From Drosophila pseudoobscura (Eukaryota; Arthropoda; Insecta; Diptera; Drosophilidae): a stretch of 64,000 bases of DNA. Positions within the stretch are counted from its first letter, which is position 1; the number at the start of each line of letters is the position of its first letter. Of the stretch, positions 48,401 through 61,900 are shown one piece after another. Below the pieces are notes generated by a model. That model had not been told where the DNA came from, made no database searches, and saw nothing but the letters and a program-made list of their open reading frames with translations. The position numbers were made by a program, and so were the translations under genes. The stretch lies in assembly GCF_009870125.1 (NCBI RefSeq), contig NC_046679.1, positions 16,182,001 through 16,246,000 on the forward strand, in the 5' to 3' direction.

Positions 48401-50625
48401 TCGCAGCTAGCGACAAATTACCGTTTCACTGTAAATGCATTTGCCAAATAGCAGCTTTGGGCTAAGAACTTGCCTGGCCAAAAACGACAGAGACTAAAAC
48501 TGATCACTCGCCGCACTCACAATAACAATCACTCGGAATTCACTCTCTGTGAATGGTGTGTGAGTTTATCGACGACGAATCAGATACAAATGGCATGCAC
48601 TTACCACGTGTGGTGGCAGACAGAGGGTGGTGGAGTGGGGAATGGAGAGCGGTGGACCAAGCCAAACCACTTTTCTTCCGCGTTGCTCATGCGATGGCGG
48701 CGGCGATGCAGACAGCGACGCAGACGTCAACTTCAACGCTTATGGCGACGTGGCGACTGCTGCCGCACCCACCCACAAATGGGCTACAAAAATCAACAAT
48801 TAAAACCGTTCACAATCTCCGGCGATTTCCATGTCTGATGCAATTTTTAGCATTTTTCAAATATTTTTTAATTTGTCCGACTACATATTAGTAGGTTTTT
48901 CACTGTCTGTTGGCTTTGGAGTCTTCGTCGCTAGTTACTCCACTGCAATTGCCTGGGTAAGAATTTCTGTTTTCTGATTTCTGACTACTGCGGCATAATT
49001 TGGCATTCAATTTGATTGCAACGCCTCGTCGACTGGCTGCCGCTGCTGTTGCACTCCCTGAAAATGCCAGAGCCAAAAAATATACGAATCCATAACAAGT
49101 CCCACAAGCCTGACGCCTGACAGCTGCATGGCAAACACGTTTCTCGGCTTGCCCCAGCTACCCCGTGGCAGAGAAACCAACCCCAAAAGAATACCAATCT
49201 CGGCTTTGGCTCCTGAAACAAAAGAAACAACTAATATGAGTAACTGCGGGTGAGGCTCTCTATCTATACTCGATACTTGATCCAGCAGCCGCAAATGGAA
49301 CGATGCCAAACAACAGTGGGGCGGGCTATCGAAAGCGAAAGCATAACTGACAAGGTGGCTTAGTTGGAGGTTTGTACCTGTATCTGTATCTGTATCTGTA
49401 GTTGTCGTACCTGTAGTTGTGGCTGCTGTCGCTTTTGCACTTCTAAAACTGGTTGGCTGTCTGTGTCTGGACATGTAGGCAGTGGCAAGCAAGTCTTCTA
49501 GCCTCCACTTCAATAACACAGAGGCAGGAGCTCAAACTCAACTCAACTCCTATCTGAACTCGACTCGAACTCGACATTGCCTCAGAGAGTCAGCTGTAAT
49601 TGTTCTGCGCTGCGGCCGTCTCTGGCCTGGCTTTAATTTCATATTCTTCCTGCATTCCGAAACCTTGAATCACATTTCTTGCATTTAATTGCACACATTT
49701 TTTCAGATTTTTTGTTGCCGTTGCCTTTGCCTCTTGAAGGCGCCGTTGAGTGGCTGGCTGCCGTTGACCGCCGGGCTGGGACTGGGGCTGGGTCAGTTTT
49801 AATAGCTGTTGCTGTTGCTGCTGCTGCCACTGCAACTTCCATTGCAAAAACAGCAACTGGCTGGCCTACCTTTTACTTGCACGCACCGAGCTGGGCTGGC
49901 TGGCGCTGGCTGTGTCCGATGACGGCCTGTTTTAAATGCCATCCAGTCGGGTGACTACCGGGCTATATGGCTCTCGATGTTAGTTTATTTGTTTACTCTT
50001 ATGTGCATACATATGTATGTATATTGTAAGTTGCATTCAGATCGGAATGGAGACGTGCATTGCATTGCCCGGCACCGGTTGACCATCGCATTGCATTTCA
50101 CATTAAGAAATCTCATGTTAATTGTGTAGATTAACTTTTAATAATCTTTATTCTATGGAGCAGATGCAGGGACCATGGGACGTATGAGCAATGACTAGAT
50201 CAGACGAAAAATGCCACGAACATGAGTCACTCTCAGATACAGATACAGATACACAGGCACACACACCCCTAACTGAGGCAAGATCAGAAACCAATAAGGT
50301 GAAGTTCAATTATGAATCTGATATTTTTGATATTTGGTGTGTCTCTTGGCTTAGTTGAAGGAGGCCGAACCCTGGGATATAATTAGCGGCAGATACAAAT
50401 TGAATGCTACAAGTAGCCCACACACTCACTCAAACTACTCCCAAATACACTCACACTCGCAATGAATTGAACTTTCAGGCAAAATTCCATTTTCAACCCC
50501 CACCTTAAAAAAAATCCATAAAAATACAATAAAGAAAAGTAAAAAATGCAAAGCGCAAGCAGCAAAAGTAAAACGAAAAAAAAATACCAAAAAAAAGGAA
50601 ATACTTAGAGGGGCCGAAGCTAGTG

Positions 50626-50814
50626 ATACCCTAGCAGATCGATCATTTCCGTGGCAGTAATCTGATATTTTTTAGCGAACTTACTGTGATACGAAAGTGC
50701 AGCAATGACTTTGGTAGTTGTAAAGTATCGGCCAAAATGTTGACGATCATGCTGATTACAAATAAAACTCAGTTTTACTTCGTCAAAGCCATAACACCCT
50801 CTGCAATAGGGTAT
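50626..50814. mobile_element. Small element with imperfect terminal inverted repeats (MITE- or Helitron/DINE-like relic)
   Basis: The left end ATACCCTAGCAGA (50626-50638) and right end TCTGCAATAGGGTAT (50800-50814) are inverted copies apart from a 2-base indel. The interior is about 160 bp, non-repetitive and without coding potential. Ends reading ATACCCT...GCAGA occur, as I remember, on small non-autonomous elements abundant in Drosophila (DINE/INE-like). I see no clear target-site duplication. It lies about 450 bp upstream of the Gasp TATA box. Confidence 0.45.
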
Positions 50815-50987
50815 AAGAAAGAGCAAGCACAGGCCGGCAGAGCAGATCAATTGACAAATGGCTTGAGCCACAACAATGGTCGAGCTGGGCACTGCGCTGC
50901 TGACTGCGCTGCTAGCAGCGCTGCGGCGACAACACTTTGCCACCCTGCATACAAAGCAGGCAAATACAGTTAAAAGTCGTTTACAAC

Positions 50988-51030
50988 AGAGCGAGAAGGA
51001 GAGTGAGCGAAAGAGAGAGCGAGTGAGAGG
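50988..51030 (+). promoter_or_regulatory. GA-rich cluster upstream of Gasp (possible GAGA-factor sites)
   Basis: A run of purines with several GAGAG/GAGCGAG units about 240 bp upstream of the Gasp TATA box. GAGA factor binds such sequences and keeps fly promoters open. Functional use is inferred. Confidence 0.4.
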
Positions 51031-51269
51031 CAAAGCATTAGAGGGAGCGCAATATAGCGTTAATGCGTGGCCTACACAAAGCTGACTGCTATGAAGCCAG
51101 CCCAGTCGCTGTACCGTTGCAATGTCAGTGGACGTGACGCTGCCTCTGCCGCTGCTTCTGCCGCTGCCTCAGTCGCTTGTCTGCTGCTGCTAGTCTGCTT
51201 GTCTGCTAGTCGACTGCTCTGCCAACGCCAACGTCTGGATTGTTCGCGGCGGGCGCGCATGCGCAGCGG

Positions 51270-51277
51270 TATAAAAA
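51270..51277 (+). promoter_or_regulatory. TATA box of Gasp
   Basis: TATAAAAA preceded by GC-rich sequence. An initiator-like ACAGTC about 30-35 bases downstream (near 51305) would give a 5' UTR of about 130 nt before the ATG at 51434. Confidence 0.7.
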
Positions 51278-51433
51278 GCTCCCGCACCAGCCAGGCAGCC
51301 ACACACAGTCCAAGTCGTTCGGTCCCGCTGTCACACATTTTTTCAAGTGCGGTTACGTCTCGTCGCCAGCAGCAGCAACAACAAGTTTTTAAAACACACA
51401 CAGAAAGAGCCCAAGCCCCAAATCGATCGCAAA

Positions 51434-54400
51434 ATGAAGAAGTTTTTCGTTGTGTTTGTTGCATTATTCGGAGCCGGTATGTATCTTTTGCTAGCCTAGC
51501 TATTTCAAATGAGAGAAAGAAAGAATGAAAGCGGAGGGAAAATACAGCATACGTCATGCTAAAGCTTTTCCGCTTGCGTAACACGAAGGACACTTGAGCA
51601 GCATCAGTGGCAACATCAGCGACAGCGGCAGCGGCAGCAGTGATGAAAAGTGTAAAAATCGAGAGTGTTTTAATATTAAGCTCTGCCTCTGCTTGTGCAA
51701 CGAGTAAATCAACTATCTCCCATTTGCTGCTGCTCCAATTTTATACACGGAGTCGCAGGGGGCACAGCACAGCAAAGCCAAAAGCAAAAAACAAAAACCA
51801 ATGAAAATGAAAATGAAAAGCAAAACCAGAGGGAAATGTACATAATTGAGCAAGCGGTCAAAATAGCCAAGCCCAGGCAAAGCCGAGACCATGCCAGAGA
51901 CCGAACTCGAACCCGACACGTTAGCTTGCATTTTCCCTGCCTAGTTACACACAAAGATACTGAGATACAGTTACGGATATACTTACACACAAATGGGGAG
52001 CGTACTCGTATCTACTATATGTATCTGTATCTCAAATGAGTATCTATTGGTTTGCATCGATTTCATTACCTCATCGACGACGCCTTAAAAAGGGGGAGAA
52101 GTTACAACAGAGACGATCGCTGGATCGTTCGGCTTCGTTGCAACTCAGTTTTGCAACCAATTCTGCTGCTGCTGCTGCTGCCTGCCGTTAATGTTGCTGG
52201 CGTAATGCTGCTTTGCAAATGATATTAAGACTTGAGATACAAGCCTGGCCTGGCCTGGCCCGTCTGTTATCTAATGCAAGCCTTTTATCGATTAAAATTT
52301 ATGGTTTCCATCAAACTACGAGGTGTGGTCACGAGCATCAAATTGTTCGGAATCGTTGACGAATGCCAATTTTTGACATTGACATTGAAAAGCTTTTCAG
52401 ACTTCTCCATAATCATCGTCACAAAAGATGTTTACGAGACCCAGCTAATGGGGGAGATAAGCAGAAGCCGAGGCTGGGGCTAGGCCCAAGGAATTTTAAC
52501 TACGCCGCAGCAGCCGCTCCCCGATTGCCCGCAAAAACCCGTTTCAAATGCCAATCGCTTTTTGGTTATTCAACCTAAAATTTTTGCAAATTGCGTGCCA
52601 TGCATTTCAGAGCCAAGTCGTGCATGGCCACAAAGCAATTTCACTGTTCAATTTTAATTACCAACAATTTGAGAGTTATTAAACTTAACAACGGGCCAAA
52701 ACATAAATGTTTAATGGGCCCATTTTGATGAACTGCCTGCCTGTTGGCAGTGGAGTGCGGCCCGAAGCATTGTCAAGTTCAAGTTGGCATTAATTATGCA
52801 ATGGCACTCGCTCATTTGTTCATTGGTTCACTTATTGTTCGGCTTGAATGCTCGAAAAGCTAAAGAGGCAGACAGCCACATACTTCTCTCCTAAGTGGCA
52901 GCAAAAAACTTGCAACAAGACTACTGCTAATCACGGCGATAAACAATTTAAGTGTTCCAAAGATTTCCGAAAAACACACACAAAACACAATAAATTTCCG
53001 CATTTTGTTGCGTTGTGCTGTGACTCTTGATTATTTGTTGTTTTTTGTTGTTTTTCTCTTTTCTCGTGTTGCATTTGCTGCTGCTGCGGTTTGGTATCGA
53101 AAACTAACACCAACCGCAGCGGCGGTAAAAAACGAGAAAGAATGTGGCAAAAGACATACAATATAAATTTTGCCATTTCGCTATTGCCACACACCAGGCA
53201 GCAGGGGCACACGGACACACAATAGCAGCGCAGCGAGTCACGCTTGAAAAGTTTTTATTTTGTGGCAACAAAATCAAATGAAAAGGGCCGCAGCAGACAT
53301 GCTGCTGCCCGGGGTGGTGGGGGGTGGCAGAGTGGCGGAGTGGCGGAGGGATATTGTATAGGTTGCATTAGGGCAGCACAAACACACACACTCACACAGT
53401 GTTGCCAGGGCTATCTATGGTGATTTATGGTGGGGCAAGCAACAAGGAAAGCCAACGCTTTTAAAACTCAATTTGCATGCCACTTTTGGTGGGGCACGGC
53501 ACGGTACAGCTGTACAGCACTCACACATCGAATGTTGCAAATCAATTTTCAAATGCTGCATCGTCGACGCGTTAAATTTGAAAAAACTCTTTTCGATAGC
53601 AAATGCATGTATTTGGCGGAAAGCCCACCAAAGCGGTTAAGTCGCATTCTTTGGCTAAACGGATTTATTGCTCAATATATGACAAGCTAAAACTATTGGA
53701 GATTGGGGCTGGGATGGGAATGAATGACGCACATGCGGCGGCTTTCGGCACTCAGCACTCAGCTCTCAACCATCGACTCTTCGGCTCTCAGAAAACCCAC
53801 AAGAGCACAAGAGCCATAGACAAACAATAGACAAGCAATTCAAACGCAGATTAACCTACATACGGGGGGCTACAGGCCGACAACAGTGTAGGTAAATATT
53901 TAAATATCATTACGATGTTGTCTGCGGCGCTATATGAAAAAACTGTTTTTGGAAAAAGCCAACAACAGCAGCAGCAGCAGCAACATTTAGCGGAAATGCT
54001 AGACTGTTGTTGGTATTGCTGTTTCTGGCTGAGTAAATACCAAGCCTTAGCCCCGACCAGGCTGGGGCTGGGGCTGTGGCTGGAAGGCTAAAACTCTAAC
54101 GAAACGTGCTTAAATGTCAGCAATTTTCTTGATTTATATGGCGGCAATGTCTTGGTGCTGTCCCGGCAGACGTGGCACGGCCAGACAACAATACCAACAA
54201 CGATAAAAGTAACGTCAGTACCACCAGCAACAAGAACACTTGCGAATTTGCCACAGGCAAATGATAGATACATACTTGTTCTTACAAGTGCCACACCACA
54301 CCAGACAAAAAACACCTTGCTGCATGGAATAGAGGGCTCCAACCTGTGATTGCAATCCGCTCTAGAGGCGGCGATTATGAGTCGTCCCACCAAAAGTTGT

Positions 54401-57400
54401 CATAATGTGGATGAGGCCAGAGACAAGGACAGAAGTCCTTCATAATGCTTCAGAATTTGTTTGCTGGAATGCCAAAGGCTGACGCCTTCGCTCTCGCCTC
54501 TCCCTTCCCCTTCCGGTCTTCCATTCTGGGTTCAATGCGCTTCGGTGCCGGTTGATACTCATATTTATTGCCTGACAACTGAGTTGGTCGGCATGCAATG
54601 AAAATTTGTCATCATTTGTCATGATATTTTCTGGCAAGGCGATACAATGCAGACCCATACTTGCCAGAAGACACAACGATTGTAGATAGAGAAGATGTTT
54701 GCCCCCGAGTTAGAAAAGAGCCAAATGGGAACTTTTGCGTGAATGAACTCGCTCCTAATTATAAAATATAGTATAGCTTTGAATTATTGAAAATGTATAC
54801 AATTTGCAAATTGCCAAACGCATTCAGTGGTTAATTTTTTAATTATGAATTTATTTGTTTTACAACGAGTACATTTGCATCTTGACAGTGTCTGTCATTT
54901 AAGTGAAACATGAATTAATTTCATTATCGTATTGAGTTTTTTCCCCCTGTGATAGAGCTACTTAATAAAGTTTGTAGCTTGTGTGACTGCTGTGTACATT
55001 TTTGGTTAATTAAATGATTATGTTAATGGACGAGCGGATGTACAAATGATAAACAACAATGACAGCGGGAGGTCGGGTCGGGCTAATGGTGCGCAATCGA
55101 CCAAAAAGACCAATACAAATGTCGGTTGTACTGTTGAAATGTCAATAAAAATGCATTATTTAAATGCACAAACACATGCAGAGAAATGCAGAGATATTCA
55201 ATACAGACACCTACGAGTATTCTGCTGCAGAGGATTGAATCCTTCCGTTCACATTGTTTGCGCAAAGCGAGCAAAAAATGTAATTAACAGAGCGGTATTG
55301 ATAGATAAAACAATGATTGCAAAACAGTAAATTAAATTAAACAGCAAGCAACACCAGGCAATCTGTCTAACTAGCATATAAATAATTCGACGCCGAATCA
55401 CGTGGTGAGCGCAGACTCGTAGGCCATTCCAACTATTCCACTGAAAGGTGTGCCAACGGCGAGAACAAAAGACACCGGCCTGGCCGGCCAGAGTGGGTTA
55501 GTAGTTGGTCTAGAATCCAGCTAAACCGGTTCCTCACCAATAAGCCAGAATGTGGACTAGACTATACTTTTGCTTTCGTTTTTGTTTAGCCAGCAGCTTC
55601 TGCGGGCTCCCACTGAGCGAATACGAATATAGATGTGATGTTATGTCATGTCAACAGAGCTCTCGACCGAGACGATTGGTGAAATAATAAGAAATCTTTT
55701 GGATCTGCTGTTTCGGGCTCCGGTATGGTATCGTCCTCCATGGTACGGCCTGGCAAACATATTTCACATTCGCACCGTTGGCCAGGTGTTGAGGTGCTGA
55801 GGTGCTGGGGAATACGTAATTGTTTAGATAACATGTGGTACTTACCGAGCGCGACAAAGCACAGGCACAATGGCAAGTGCACAATCATCACCCTGGGCAG
55901 GTGTGCGAACGCATTAGGGCCGCGGCTGCGGTTCGTTCCTGTGGCTGGGGCAACAATGCTGCTACTGCTACCGCTACTGCGGGTCGCTTGTAGCCCTTCT
56001 GTTAGATTGCACTTTTTCCGCACAGTTACAGATGCAGCTCGGAGGCAACCAAACTAAATTATTATGGAAAACGTGGCTGGGTGAATGTTGCTCAGCTAAG
56101 TGCTTGGGAATGGCTCGACTCATACGATTTCTGGCTAATTGATTTGCCGGTTTCAAGCAAACTCCAAGGCTGAGGCAAAAATAGGTAAAAAATTCCTCGA
56201 ATTTTTAAATTAAATCAAAACTGGTGGATCAAGCGATTAAATGACCATTTAAATTTCATGAAAATTCAATTCGAGCACGAACAAACTGCGTAATTAACAA
56301 AATTACAATAAACAAATGCAAAACGAATAAACAATCAGTGCTCTGCTCCCGTTCGGTTTCAGCCCGGATTCGGCCGGCCAGGGCGGTCGGACCGGCTAAA
56401 TGAGTGACTAACCCGACTGGCCATATATGGCCATACAGCATTTATTCGGTAAAAATAAATACGAAGCGAAAATAACAGTTTTTAATTAAACTCTATGTAT
56501 AATTTTATCGATGCGATGCCACAGTTTTGATTTATTCGCCCGTCCCGTCGTGTGTGCGCGCAGTGGTACTCTCGTAAATGTATCTAAAATTTGATATTTG
56601 ATTAGTTTACACACAACATGAATATTGCATGTTGCTTATGCCGGTGTGTGTGAGTAGGCCAGCGAATCAGTTGATTTTTCTATGATTTTTTCCCCCCTAC
56701 ATTCAATTGTTGCATTCATGCGGTTGCCCAGGCCTTTGATGCCCCCAGGGGGCAGGACTATCTGCAGGCCCAGGCCCATGGCTTGGCATGGCTCGGCATG
56801 GCTCAGGCAATTGATGCTCACTTCTGATTGAACATTGGAAATGAAACGTGACCGCAACGCTGTGGCCTCGCAATTAGATTATCACACATGGGGGCATGGG
56901 GCATGAGGCATGGAACAGCTAGACAGGGGATATTTTGTTCATTTTGTCAGGAATTCTTTTCAGTGCCAGACTACGCGTCGTAATTATTTTTTGACTGCTG
57001 CCATTTGATTTACGCATCCATAGAAAACACATTTCAGTGCCGTCAAATACCACATTAGTTAGTTGTACAAATGCAATTTAGTTCGTTACGCTCTGCGGTT
57101 GCATTGAGCTCGAGTGCTGCCACAGAGATACAGATAATGAGAGAGGGATCTCATACGAGTGGGGATGGGGATGGGTACGAGTGTGGAGCCACGATAAGTC
57201 CTTGGTGGCGCGTTTCAGGTGCTTCAACTCTCGGTCCCAGGGATCGTTCGGTGTAATTTCATATCCAAAAAGACAGACGAAAAACAAGCAAAAAAATATA
57301 AGACGAAGCAAAAGTAAATGCAGTTGGCCCTGAGCTGTCAACAATCCTTGTGTGTGTGTCTACGTCTCTGCTGAAAGTTGCCTTCGAGATTTATTGGCAA

Positions 57401-58925
57401 CCGTCGTCTCCCTGTCTCTTTCTCTGTCTCTCTCTCTGTCAGACATCAGACTTTTTAAAGTGAATGCCTTTTGGGCAAGATGACAAATGGCTGGGCTTGG
57501 ACCTGGGCCCATCGTCATTATGTTTGCCCTCATAATGATAATATGCGTATGCATATGAGTACAATGTCTACTCCATGGACATTTCGAAGTCATTTTTAGC
57601 CGACAATTCTTGGCCGGTGACATGCCCCACTCATGTGTTGCGTGCTTGGGTTAAATATTTGACAAACGATTAGAAATTAGTGTAATATTCGTCTGTACTC
57701 ATACATATCCCTTTTTGCATCTATTACAGCCGCGGCCCAAAGTAGTTTTAAATGTCCCGATGACTTCGGATTCTACCCACACGATGCTTCGTGCGACAAA
57801 TACTGGAAGTGCGACAACGGTGTCTCCGAGCTGAAGACCTGCGGCAACGGCCTTGCCTTCGATGCCACAGACTCGAAATACCTCACCGAGAACTGCGACT
57901 ATCTGCACAATGTTGAGTGCGGCGAGCGCACAGAGCTGGGTGAGTTTCCCAAATAAGTCCAGAAAAATAACCCAAAGAAGACTAATCGGAATTTATGTAT
58001 TATTTTAAAAGAGCCCCCAATCACCACGCCGCACTGTTCTCGCCTGTACGGCATCTTCCCCGATGAGAACAAGTGCGATGTGTTCTGGAACTGCTGGAAT
58101 GGCGAACCCTCTAGATACCAGTGCTCGCCCGGTCTGGCCTACGATCGCGACGCCCGCGTCTGCATGTGGGCTGACCAGGTGCCTGAGTGCAAGAACGAAG
58201 GTGAGAAAATTAATTTATTTACCCCTAAAACAAGATGATTACTAAATAAACACATCGATATTCCTTCGCAGAGGTTGCCAATGGCTTTGCATGCCCTGCT
58301 GCCGGTGAGATCGCGAATGCCGGCTCTTTCTCGCGCCACGCCCATCCCGAGGACTGCCGCAAATATTACATCTGCCTGGAGGGAGTTGCTCGCGAATACG
58401 GCTGCCCCATCGGTACTGTGTTCAAGATCGGCGACAGTGACGGCACTGGCAACTGCGAGGATCCCGAGGATGTTCCCGGCTGGTAAGTGTTGACACTTCA
58501 AAAATATCCTTACTCTTAGGCTAGCACCTGGTTTTGATTTGTTTTGCTTTGGGAGCGCTGTTTGAGTTTGAGATTTTTGGCCACGCTTGCACCACTTGAC
58601 ACTCGACACTCGACACCCGACACTCTACACCCCCCACATTCTCCTCACTCTCTACACCACGTTTTACTCTGTCTGAACTTTCATTCTCCACTTACTCACT
58701 CACTCACCTCACCCACTGCATCACAGATCACATATCCATATCTCTTGGCCTGTTCTGACATATCTCTTTACCTTGGTCCTTTACCTTTACAATTACAGCG
58801 AAGACTACTATGGCGATCTGGATTTGAAGAGCATCCGCAAGAGCGAACTTCTAGCTGGATTGAACAGTGAAGGTCGCACCAAGGGCGCGTCCAAAACCAA
58901 AGCTGCCTCCTCCTCCTCCTCATAA
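51434..58925 (+). CDS. Gasp: Gasp (obstructor-C), secreted chitin-binding protein, long isoform
   Basis: Five coding exons: 51434-51476, 57730-57939, 58012-58200, 58272-58482 and 58799-58925. They join with GT/AG introns of 6253, 72, 71 and 316 nt into 259 residues. Residues 1 to about 17 are a signal peptide starting MKKFFVVFVALFG. Three peritrophin-A/CBM14 chitin-binding domains follow, with six cysteines each: C23-C78, C93-C144 and C155-C218. Sequences such as KCDNGVSELKTCGNGLAFD and HCSRLYGIFPDENKCDVFWN are nearly those I remember for D. melanogaster Gasp. Gasp is secreted into the apical matrix of cuticle and the tracheal lumen, binds chitin and helps control tube dilation. The tail after C218 is EDYYGDLDLK, then a Lys/Ser/Ala-rich end. 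The final exon begins with the third base of the C218 codon. A TATA box is at 51270. Confidence 0.95.
51477..57729 (+). other. Intron 1 of Gasp
   Basis: A 6.25 kb intron (donor GTATGT, acceptor CTATTACAG) separating the signal-peptide exon from the first chitin-binding domain. A long first intron often carries enhancers. It contains CAG/CTG runs, an AT-rich segment at about 54730-55350, GTGGCGGA repeats at about 53325-53350, TACGAGTA 8-mers at 52003 and 55212, and a possible antisense secreted-peptide gene at 55651-55888. Confidence 0.7.
55651..55888 (-). CDS. Candidate nested gene for a short secreted peptide (antisense in Gasp intron 1)
   Basis: On the minus strand an ATG at 55886-55888 opens a 14-residue hydrophobic leader, MIVHLPLCLCFVAL, that reads as a signal peptide. 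It ends at a perfect donor GTAAGT (exon 55846-55888, phase 1). Two acceptors are possible. With an intron of 49 nt, exon 2 (55651-55796) gives a 62-residue protein with a basic, Tyr-rich mature part that ends GRELC and has two cysteines. With an intron of 96 nt (acceptor TTTGCCAG), a 48-residue protein with an acidic segment (TMEDDTIPEPETADPKDF) ends at 55646. Unspliced, the second frame is also open. I do not recognise the product. Leader, donor and open frames could coincide by chance; no domain or homologue supports it. Confidence 0.35.
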
Positions 58926-61900
58926 ACATAATAACAACAAAAACAACAAATAACTAAACAAAAGCAACTACAACAAGAACAACAACTACAATACAACAAG
59001 ATCAATAAACTCAATGCCCAATTTCCACATTTCCGCCACCTCCTCCCGCTGTCCCCCCCACATCAAAAACAAAAAGAATACTCAGCCAGCCTCGAATCAT
59101 AAATCCAATCGCATCAGATCTATTGCCCTGCCATTCTCGTTCTTCTCCTTACTTCTATTCCATTTTGTGTTTCTAATTTAGAACTCTCTTTCCATTCGCA
59201 ATCTGAGACCAATTTCTGCGTCAAATCAAAATTTCAACTCAAGTTTTTAGATTCAAAAGGTAACAAAAAAGAAAAAACAAAAACAAATAGAACAGAAAAG
59301 AACATCGAGGAATGAAAGAATCCTTTCAAAATGAAGCGTAAAATTTAGAGATTTGTACATTTAAGTGATCCTTGTTTATAAGCTTATAATTTTATTTTAT
59401 ACATAAAAATGAAAAACAAAAAATATATATAAAAAAAAACAAAAACGAAAAACCTAAATCTTGTTGTTCTCGTAGAAAACTCCCTAATGTCTCACCGTTT
59501 CCTTACATCATTTAACGTATCATTCACTGATCTATCAGTAAGTCTCTATCATTTCCCGGGCCGACTAAAACTTAAAGTGCGCTCCTCAAATCCAAAAACT
59601 TTCTGTCGAAATAGAATTTCTCGTAAATTATTTATAAGTTGCGGTCTATGTGTGTGTACATTTGAGATGTTTTTTTTCTGGCCGACTTGTTGTTAGAGTC
59701 TGTAAATAATAAGTAAACATGAAACTTTTCGAAGCAAAGCAGCCTGCCAGCCAGCCAGGCCATACAGCCATATTTACCGCAAATGAAAAGTTGGCTGGCA
59801 TTCGGGAGCGACCAGGAAGTCTTTGGCAATGTCGCCGTCGCCGTCGCCATCGCCGCTGACGTCTTTTCAAATGCACAAGAACTTTGTTAATTATTCATTA
59901 GATTCTATAAACAAAAACGCGATACAAAAACTTTAAATGAATTTTCAAATTATCAACACAATTGCAGGCAGAACCAGAAACACTCAGGCACACACACACG
60001 CACACACGACGGAAGAGAGAATAGAGAGAGGAATGGTTACAGAAAAGAGAGGGTCCTAGAAAGGACACTGGCACCTCGATAAAGAAAGGGAAGGGTCTAG
60101 GGCATGGGCATGGGCATGGCTTCGTCCCGAACTAACTCATAAAAGCTGGCAACTTTAACGTTCGCTCCTCGGCATTGCCAGAAAGGGTATGCGAGTGCCT
60201 TACTGTGTGTTTGTGTGTACTCTTGTTTGTATGGGTGAACCTGTGCTTGTGTGCATTTATGGCTCGCTCATGCACACACACATACAGCCTGGGAAAAAGT
60301 TTTAAAACTAATTAAATAAAAATTATAAAACTATACAAACTCAAGGCACAAGTTGTCGCTGCTCTTCGGCTGCTAAAGGACATTTTCTGCTGTGTCCTGT
60401 GAATGTGTATGTGTTCGCGTTTGAGTGTTTCTGTGTCTGTGCATGTGCATGTGTATGGCTTTGTGTATGTGTCTCTTAAGCTCTTTTTGGCATAGAAAAG
60501 CCGCGTAAAGAGCTCTCGAATTTTGGGGCAAATATAAGCATAAAGTCGCTTGCAACCATTCAGTTGGTCGTTGCTGCGGACTCAGCTCTTAATGCCACTC
60601 TGCAATACAGTCAGAGAGCAACCGCTGGATGTCATCTTTTACTTTAATAACCTTTAGAATGCTTTCACTATCTCTATGGTTGTTTCTGTGGCTAGCTCTT
60701 TTTTTCAGCAAGAATGCAATCTTCAATTAAAAGTTGTTGCTCCAGGGCAGCGTCCTTCCGCTTTCATGAGTCAAATCCTTTGCCTTCCTGTGAGCTCTGA
60801 TTATGTTTGTGGCTGAGGTTGGAAGAAAAAACCAAACCAAGCAGAGGGAGCTCGTCAAACGCACAGCACATAAAAGTATCTTATAAACAGATATGATTAA
60901 ACAAAAAACAAAGTTACACAACTGTCCACAAACCGCTACAGAAGGGCAGACACTGGATAGACCAGCTCCGACTCTGAATCTGAGTAGGGTGGAGTATTGT
61001 ACAACTCTTGATGTATAATAACCAAGCCCTCGCCTGGACAGGCAAAGAAATCCCTTTAACATTTTGACTCTAATTAATTTTAATGACGATATAAACGCCC
61101 AGAAAGTACATAAAACTAGAGCGCAGGTTGCTGCCACCAACTGCGGGCAAAAGTTATGAGCCGGCAACTGCTTCTCAATACGAGTATTCAGCACAGGGGC
61201 ACAGAGGCCGTGGACGGCGCCCGGGGGGCAAAGTGGCAAGCTGAAGTAGAGTGCTCTAAGTTGGTGAAGAGATCCAAAATGGAACGTAAATAAAAGAAAA
61301 GGAAAACAATTTCGGTCCACTAAACAAGAGCCATATTTTGCAGCTAACTCCCAATCCTCAGAGCTATCCTAGTTGGGCTCTTCCTGCTCTCCCTGCTCTC
61401 TCATCATCATCCGCATCTTCATCACTCCCAGGAATAAGCCGCAACATTTATGGTGGTGACTTCTCAACAACCATTGCAGAAGTCCAAGACCAAGTCAGGG
61501 CTGGCCCAGAGCCATAGCTGTCCTTGGTTTTTGGTCAATTCCATTTAATTTAATTTAATAGCCTTGCGCTTTTTGTCATTCGCTGTCCCGAGCCGCACAC
61601 ACAGCGCGCATTTTATATAAAGCTGAGCCGCGGAAGCGAACGGGAATGGGACAAAGACTAGTGCTGGGGATGGGATGGGAGCTCCATATATGGCCATGTT
61701 CTGCAGCAAGAGGCGTGCTTCGCCGTCGTACTTGTCCTTGTTTTCTGCGCTTTAAAGGCAATTTGTTGTTCGCTGATAATGTTGTTATTGCGGCCAGAAG
61801 GCAGCCCAGGCCAGGCCAGTCCAGTCCAGCCCAACCCAACCAGCAAGCGTCTTTTAATCCTTGACGTCCTGTTGCTTTTGTGCTCTCGCTTTCGCTATTC

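Larger units (their letters stand above)
44598..51269. other. Spacer between Obp83cd and Gasp
   Basis: I find no well-supported gene. A weak 57-codon candidate lies at 45312. The rest carries simple repeats (CGATT near 46290, GGACA near 46481-46527, CTGTAT near 49378-49400), an A-rich stretch at 50505-50605, an element with terminal inverted repeats at 50626-50814, and GA-rich sequence just before the Gasp promoter. Confidence 0.5.

Noticed and set aside
60727..61320. 197-codon open frame on the minus strand between the Gasp last exons
   Set aside because: It opens with GTG rather than ATG, has no domain or coding codon bias, is rich in Cys/Leu/Phe runs typical of antisense AT/CA sequence, and lies within an intron.
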